Assembly (NCBI GenBank): GCA_002718285.1 | Contig: PBAR01000039.1 | Coordinates: 1-46,140, forward strand | Length of the DNA: 46,140 bases | DNA from: Fidelibacterota bacterium | Lineage (GTDB): Bacteria > Marinisomatota > Marinisomatia > Marinisomatales > UBA1611 | Reading direction: 5' to 3' | Shown: piece by piece, positions 41,996 through 46,140 of the stretch | Numbering within the stretch: position 1 is the stretch's first letter | Layout: every line of letters starts with the position of its first letter | Translations under genes and position numbers: made by a program | The notes under the pieces: generated by a model | Seen by the model: the letters and a program-made list of their open reading frames with translations, nothing else | The model's database searches: none | Told to the model about the DNA's origin: nothing

Positions 41996-43342
41996 TTAGG
42001 CAAATAAACTCACGGATGTAAATACTACGATTATCGCAAAAATATTTAAAATAAACCCAGCTCGAAGCATTTGTTTCTGTTTAATATATCCCGTACCATA
42101 TACCAAGGCATTTGGTGGTGTGGCCACTGGCAGCATGAATGCACATGTGGCTGCTATACCAATACCAAAGACCAAGGGATAGGTCATCAAAGGATTAAAC
42201 TCATGGGATAGCGATATCATTAATGGAATTAAAATCGCAGCAGAACCTGTATTGGATGCCAATTCAGTTAGAAATATCATAAATCCAATACAAACCAAAA
42301 TCACTAACCATTCCGGTGCTCCAGCGATAGAACCCAATATAGATGTGGCAATCCATTTTGTCGTACCCGTTTTGGTTAATACAGCTGAAATACAGAGCCC
42401 TCCTCCGAATAATAGTAAAATACCCCATTGAATTCGGTCTTCCAATTCTTTCCAGGATATCAACCCTAAAGCAGGTGCCAGTGCCGTAATTAAAATAGCT
42501 ATCATTCGATCAAACTGCACTACGCCAAGCCATTGGTTGAATTGGCTGGAAAAAATCCAACAAACAACCGTAAATAAAAATATGCCTACGCTACATTTAG
42601 CTCCTGAATTCCAATCCATCTTTTTCTCAGAAATTTGCAAATGATTCAATTTTGCATTGGCTTCGGGCTGAATCACTAATCGTAAAGCTATAATGACAAA
42701 AGGAAACATGATTAAGGCGGTTGGGAAGCCAACTTTGAACCATGTAAACCAATCTAAATCTAAAGCTGCAACCGCAATCCCATTTGGCGGTGAACCCGTC
42801 ACAGTAGCTAGTCCACCTATATTTGCTGCATAGGCAGTCCCAAGCACAATGAATGTGCGCATCCTTGGGAATTGTCGATCTACTAATGCCAACGAAATGG
42901 GAAGCATCATCGCTGTGGTAGCGGTATTACTCATCCACATAGATAAAGTTGTCACTACTGCAAAAAATCCAGTTGTGGCCACCCAAAGTCTTCCTTTACC
43001 TAAATTAATTACAAAATGAGCAAGCCAATGATCTATCCCATATTTGTTTAGAAGTGCTGCAAGGGTAAATCCACCCATGAAGAGAAAAATGATCGTACTT
43101 GAAAAAGGAGCCATGGCTGCTTTTGGTTCTAAAATGCCCGACAAATATGCCATTACTGGCACCAATAATGCTGTGGCTGGAAGCGGTATAATCTCTGTAA
43201 TCCAAAGACCTACACAGATCAATAAAATAAATAACCCCTTTTGGATGATTTCAACATCCACTATGAGGATACTAGAAACATAGCTAATTATCCCCCATAA
43301 TAGTATAATAATCAATTTTTTTAATAATGGAATTTGATTCAT
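41996..43342 (-). CDS. SLC13/DASS-family sodium-coupled anion symporter
   Basis: 448 residues with about 11-12 hydrophobic segments. The two repeats of the DASS fold each show the Ser-Asn-Thr motif: W-M-S-N-T-A-T-T-A near residue 140 and E-L-A-S-N-T-G-S-A near 366. Substrate-loop partners G-S-P-P-N-G-I-A and A-T-P-P-N-A-L-V are present. These proteins import C4-dicarboxylates, citrate or sulfate with Na+. The motifs point to a dicarboxylate type rather than sulfate. It may draw on the Na+ gradient kept by the adjacent NhaC. Confidence 0.92.
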   Translation of the reverse strand: MNQIPLLKKLIIILLWGIISYVSSILIVDVEIIQKGLFILLICVGLWITEIIPLPATALLVPVMAYLSGILEPKAAMAPFSSTIIFLFMGGFTLAALLNKYGIDHWLAHFVINLGKGRLWVATTGFFAVVTTLSMWMSNTATTAMMLPISLALVDRQFPRMRTFIVLGTAYAANIGGLATVTGSPPNGIAVAALDLDWFTWFKVGFPTALIMFPFVIIALRLVIQPEANAKLNHLQISEKKMDWNSGAKCSVGIFLFTVVCWIFSSQFNQWLGVVQFDRMIAILITALAPALGLISWKELEDRIQWGILLLFGGGLCISAVLTKTGTTKWIATSILGSIAGAPEWLVILVCIGFMIFLTELASNTGSAAILIPLMISLSHEFNPLMTYPLVFGIGIAATCAFMLPVATPPNALVYGTGYIKQKQMLRAGFILNIFAIIVVFTSVSLFA

Positions 43343-43414
43343 TTTTTAAATAATAACCAAAAATCTCAAAATTATTAAAAACTTAATATGAAATAATTTT
43401 TGAAGGGTCACACT

Positions 43415-44878
43415 CTAATTTGGTTTTACAACATTGGATATATCTAATTTTTCTATCTTCACATTAAAAAGACTGTATAATAAGGCGACAATAGGATTTG
43501 CCAAATTAAAAAAGCAGAATGGTAAATAGGCAAAAGTCGCCACTCCCAGTGATGCGGACATATAAGCACCGCATGTATTCCAAGGTATCAATGGTGAAGT
43601 AATCGTACCTGCGTCTTCAAGAGTTCTGGATAGATTCTTAGGTGCCAAATTACGACGAGCAAACTCCGTGCGGTACATACGACCTGGTAATACAATAGCA
43701 ATATATTGATCTGCTGTTATGATATTGATTCCGATACAGGTAGCGATAGTGGTTACAATTAATGAACTAGTGGACTTTGCGAATGAAAGTAACCCTTCCA
43801 CCACACGCTCCAAGATACCGATAGTCTCAATTACAGCGCCAAATGTTAAGGCACACATAACCAACCAAATAGTATTCAACATACTCACCATACCACCTCT
43901 GGTCAATAAATCATCTACTACTTCTACACCACTGTTTAGGACAAATCCTGAATGGAGGGCTGTCCAAACACCTGAAAGCATTGTTAGGCCTCTATTTAAG
44001 TCAGGGCGGTTAACAAAGCTACTGATGATGCCTGGCTGAAGCACTACCGCAAATATACCTCCTAATAACGCACCTATGAGCACTGTTGGAAATGCAGGCA
44101 TTTTTTTCATGGCTAACCCAAAAACAACAAGCAAAGGAATAAATGATAAGATACTAATATTGAATGTATTTTTGATTGTCTCTTGAATTAAAGCAAATCC
44201 GGCACCCTCACCTGACACCGAACCAGTTAAACCCAAAATGAGAAATAGTATCAGGGCAATAACTAAACTTGGACCCGTCGTCCAAATCATATGTTGAATG
44301 TGAGTAAATAAATCGGTACCCGCAACTGCAGGTGCCAAATTTGTTGTATCAGATAGAGGCGACATCTTATCCCCGAAATAGGCTCCTGAGATGACTGCGC
44401 CAGCAGTTATCTCAGGTGATAGACCTAATCCCGCTGCGATACCCATTAGCGCAACTCCGAGTGTACCAGCAACGGTCCATGAGCTACCGATACTTAAAGC
44501 TGATACAGCGCAAATGATACACGCGGCAAAATAAAATATGGAAGGCGATAAAATATTTAGCCCATAGTAAATCATTGCTGGCACTGTGCCTGACATAATC
44601 CAAGTACCAATCAATGCACCAACAGCCAATAAAATCAGGATGGCACCCATTCCCATAGAAACGCCGTTTACTATTCCCTTTTCAATCTCTTTCCAGGTAT
44701 ATCCATTTTTAATCCCGATGATGGCGCCTGCACTTGCAGCCAATATTAGTGCGATTTGATTCCCGCCGTAGGACGAATTATCACCATACAGATATACAGA
44801 CAATGACAGCATTATAATTAGTAGTGCAATCGGTACTAAAGCATCTACCATTGAAGGTGTTTTGGTATTTTTGTTCAT
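43415..44878 (-). CDS. nhaC: NhaC-family Na+/H+ antiporter
   Basis: 487 residues with about 11-12 membrane segments. Typical of NhaC: S-I-G-S-S-W-T-V-A-G-T-L-G near residue 150, G-A-Y-F-G-D-K-M-S-P-L-S-D-T-T-N-L-A near 187, a later A-D-Q-Y-I-A-I-V-L-P-G and E-D-A-G-T-I-T-S-P-L-I-P-W-N near 432. It expels Na+ in exchange for H+. Its start is 2 bases after the enoyl-CoA hydratase stop, so the two share a transcript. Some relatives exchange malate and lactate, so substrate is not certain. Confidence 0.92.
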   Translation of the reverse strand: MNKNTKTPSMVDALVPIALLIIMLSLSVYLYGDNSSYGGNQIALILAASAGAIIGIKNGYTWKEIEKGIVNGVSMGMGAILILLAVGALIGTWIMSGTVPAMIYYGLNILSPSIFYFAACIICAVSALSIGSSWTVAGTLGVALMGIAAGLGLSPEITAGAVISGAYFGDKMSPLSDTTNLAPAVAGTDLFTHIQHMIWTTGPSLVIALILFLILGLTGSVSGEGAGFALIQETIKNTFNISILSFIPLLVVFGLAMKKMPAFPTVLIGALLGGIFAVVLQPGIISSFVNRPDLNRGLTMLSGVWTALHSGFVLNSGVEVVDDLLTRGGMVSMLNTIWLVMCALTFGAVIETIGILERVVEGLLSFAKSTSSLIVTTIATCIGINIITADQYIAIVLPGRMYRTEFARRNLAPKNLSRTLEDAGTITSPLIPWNTCGAYMSASLGVATFAYLPFCFFNLANPIVALLYSLFNVKIEKLDISNVVKPN

Positions 44879-44880
44879 AG

Positions 44881-45654
44881 TTATTTTCTAAAATTTGGAG
44901 AGCGTTTTTCTACAAATGCAGTCAATCCTTCTGATGCTTCTTTCGTACCAAATAATTTACTGAAATTTTCCACCTCAATAGCCAAACCATTTTCTGTGGA
45001 CTCCCCAACTCCTTTACGAATACAATCCAATGATTGTGCGATGGCGTTGGGACCATTCTTTAAAATTTGGTTGGCAATTTCAATACATTTTTCAATTAAT
45101 GACTCTGCCGGCACAACATGATTCACCAACCCGATGGACTTTGCTTCATCCGCCTTCACCATGCGGCCGGTGGTAATAATTTCATTGGCCACTCCTGAAC
45201 CGACCAATCGGGGCAATCTTTGTGTGCCACCCCATCCTGGTAGAATTCCCAATAATACTTCAGGTTGCCCAAATGTAGCCGTTTCACTTGCCACGCGGAT
45301 GTGGCATGCCATACTGATTTCGCAACCGCCTCCAAGGGCAAAACCATTTACAGCCGCAATGACGGGTTTTGGAGAATTTTCAATCGTCAATGTCATTTGT
45401 TGGCCTGCTTTGCCGAAAGCTAGTGCATCTTCCGGTCCCATGGATTGCATTTTTTTAATGTCGGCACCAGCCACAAAGGCTTTATCTCCCGAACCAGTTA
45501 GTATAATGACACCTACATTTTCATCTTCAATACAGGATTGCATAGCGGATTCCAAATCGGCTACCACTTCATCATTCATTGCATTCAATGCATCGGGCCG
45601 ATTGATGGTTAGGGTGGCGATATGATTATCGACTTTAGCGAGTACGAATGACAT
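44881..45654 (-). CDS. Enoyl-CoA hydratase/crotonase-family protein
   Basis: Start set at ATG 45654 (257 residues) because GAGG stands 6 bases before it; the frame upstream to 45726 lies over the TrkH gene end. Crotonase fold with the oxyanion-hole stretches A-G-A-D-I-K and N-G-F-A-L-G-G-G-C-E, catalytic Glu in G-Q-P-E-V-L-L-G and second Glu in V-A-N-E-I-I-T-T-G. P-G-W-G-G-T-Q-R-L-P-R-L is the classic signature. Hydrates 2-enoyl-CoA in beta-oxidation or butyrate-type pathways. No other beta-oxidation gene is near, which is odd given its transporter neighbours. Confidence 0.93.
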   Translation of the reverse strand: MSFVLAKVDNHIATLTINRPDALNAMNDEVVADLESAMQSCIEDENVGVIILTGSGDKAFVAGADIKKMQSMGPEDALAFGKAGQQMTLTIENSPKPVIAAVNGFALGGGCEISMACHIRVASETATFGQPEVLLGILPGWGGTQRLPRLVGSGVANEIITTGRMVKADEAKSIGLVNHVVPAESLIEKCIEIANQILKNGPNAIAQSLDCIRKGVGESTENGLAIEVENFSKLFGTKEASEGLTAFVEKRSPNFRK

Positions 45655-45667
45655 GGATTCCTCTATA

Positions 45668-46140
45668 TTATTTCCAAAATGTTCGACTGAATAAGACCAT
45701 GATTGTAAAAATTTCGAGCCTTCCAAGAAGCATACAAAATGTCAACATCCATTTCCCAATGGGGTGTAGTAAAGCGTAATTATCTGTGGGTCCAAATGCG
45801 CCTAGTCCTGGCCCAATATTCCCGATGGCAGAGGCGGCAGCACCAATGGCCGATTGGAGATCTAAATTCAATGCGGTTAGTATAAGGGTTGTGATAGCAA
45901 AGATAGACATATATATCAAAAAGAAGCCCAGAGTATTTCGAATAACATCTTCACCAATATAGCGATTGCCAATCCGAATGGGTATGATGGCTCGAGAGTG
46001 GAGCATTCGTCTTGTTTCAGTCGCAGAATATTTAATCAATAAAATAATTCGGGCTATTTTCATGCCACCACCTGTAGAACCACCCATACCGCCGATAAAC
46101 ATGAGTATGAGTAATAAATATTGACTGAAAAATGGCCAAA
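45668..46140 (-). CDS. TrkH-family potassium uptake protein (N-terminus beyond window edge)
   Basis: The frame is open to the right edge, so only the last about 157 residues are seen. They contain F-I-G-G-M-G-G-S-T-G-G-G-M-K (the final selectivity-filter region), G-N-I-G-P-G-L-G, and a C-terminal M-L-L-G-R-L-E-I-F-T motif, all standard for TrkH/KtrB membrane subunits. It imports K+ with a regulatory TrkA partner, not in view. The stop lies 13 bases before the hydratase start, so the two genes are likely one operon. Confidence 0.93.
   Translation of the reverse strand, partial: WPFFSQYLLLILMFIGGMGGSTGGGMKIARIILLIKYSATETRRMLHSRAIIPIRIGNRYIGEDVIRNTLGFFLIYMSIFAITTLILTALNLDLQSAIGAAASAIGNIGPGLGAFGPTDNYALLHPIGKWMLTFCMLLGRLEIFTIMVLFSRTFWK

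Noticed and set aside
45134..45625. 163-codon plus-strand frame inside the enoyl-CoA hydratase gene
   Set aside because: Antisense shadow; the crotonase reading has all motifs.
1..46140. CRISPR arrays, insertion sequences, prophage genes, riboswitches, rRNA
   Set aside because: Looked for direct repeats with spacers, transposase motifs, phage proteins and conserved leader folds; none seen.

Overview
The window looks like a piece of chromosome from a marine bacterium of the Fibrobacteres-Chlorobi-Bacteroidetes (FCB) superphylum, most likely a Candidatus Marinimicrobia (SAR406)-type genome. This is inferred from gene content: two secreted proteins ending in a type IX secretion (T9SS)/FlgD-like sorting domain with the Y-P-N-P-F-N-P signature, a SusD C-terminal fragment, a GWxTD-domain protein, an Omp28-like thioredoxin-fold protein, and AT-rich, densely packed genes mostly on the minus strand. 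No marker gene here fixes the taxonomy. TGA is used as an ordinary stop in several ATGA overlaps.

Layout by region. (1) 1-4872: rod-shape operon mreB-mreC-mreD-mrdA-rodA (minus; rodA runs off the left edge), all chained by short gaps or overlaps. (2) 4967-6271: an RNase H-like protein and an iron-sulfur RecB/AddB/Cas4-type nuclease. (3) 6382-16345: a long minus-strand run that reads, in transcription order, smpB, tyrS, a secreted alkaline-phosphatase-superfamily enzyme, trxA, trxB, an atypical ABC ATPase, a double-PspC protein, a heptose-7-phosphate kinase, a sensor-type beta-propeller and a GWxTD protein. (4) 16448-16846: tRNA-Leu(CAG), a broken GIY-YIG nuclease start, and on the opposite strand a promoter plus a signal-peptide ORF broken by TGA. 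(5) 16847-23190: a tRNA-queuosine mannosyltransferase homolog, a DegT aminotransferase, Hsp20 with a sigma-54-like promoter, an FMN reductase, an SDR, a eukaryote-like cystathionine beta-synthase core and an acetamidase-type lipoprotein.

(6) 23238-31375: an accessory, surface-directed region: SusD remnant, a 1206-residue T9SS beta-propeller protein, a TlpA-like thioredoxin, an Omp28-like T9SS thioredoxin-fold protein and an outer-membrane barrel with one Cys pair. Together these suggest a surface thiol/disulfide module. (7) 31495-39484: uvrC, the paired beta-helix protein and diheme cytochrome, a REP-like palindrome, a secreted DUF4412-like protein, Ser/Thr dehydratase, an aromatic amino acid decarboxylase and methylmalonyl-CoA epimerase. 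(8) 39523-41683: a DUF1611 (DgcN-like) gene, a 32-codon lipoprotein-like ORF and a dipeptide-epimerase (DgcA-like) gene, translationally coupled, probably for D-glutamate or muropeptide use. (9) 41996-46140: SLC13 transporter, NhaC antiporter, enoyl-CoA hydratase and partial TrkH, a sodium/potassium-linked transport block.

The best candidates for something new are the thiol-redox/T9SS cluster, the DgcN-mini-lipoprotein-DgcA operon, the TGA-interrupted secreted ORF antisense to the GIY-YIG relic, and the QTMAN homolog. All function calls come from motif reading and memory of families; no searches were run.
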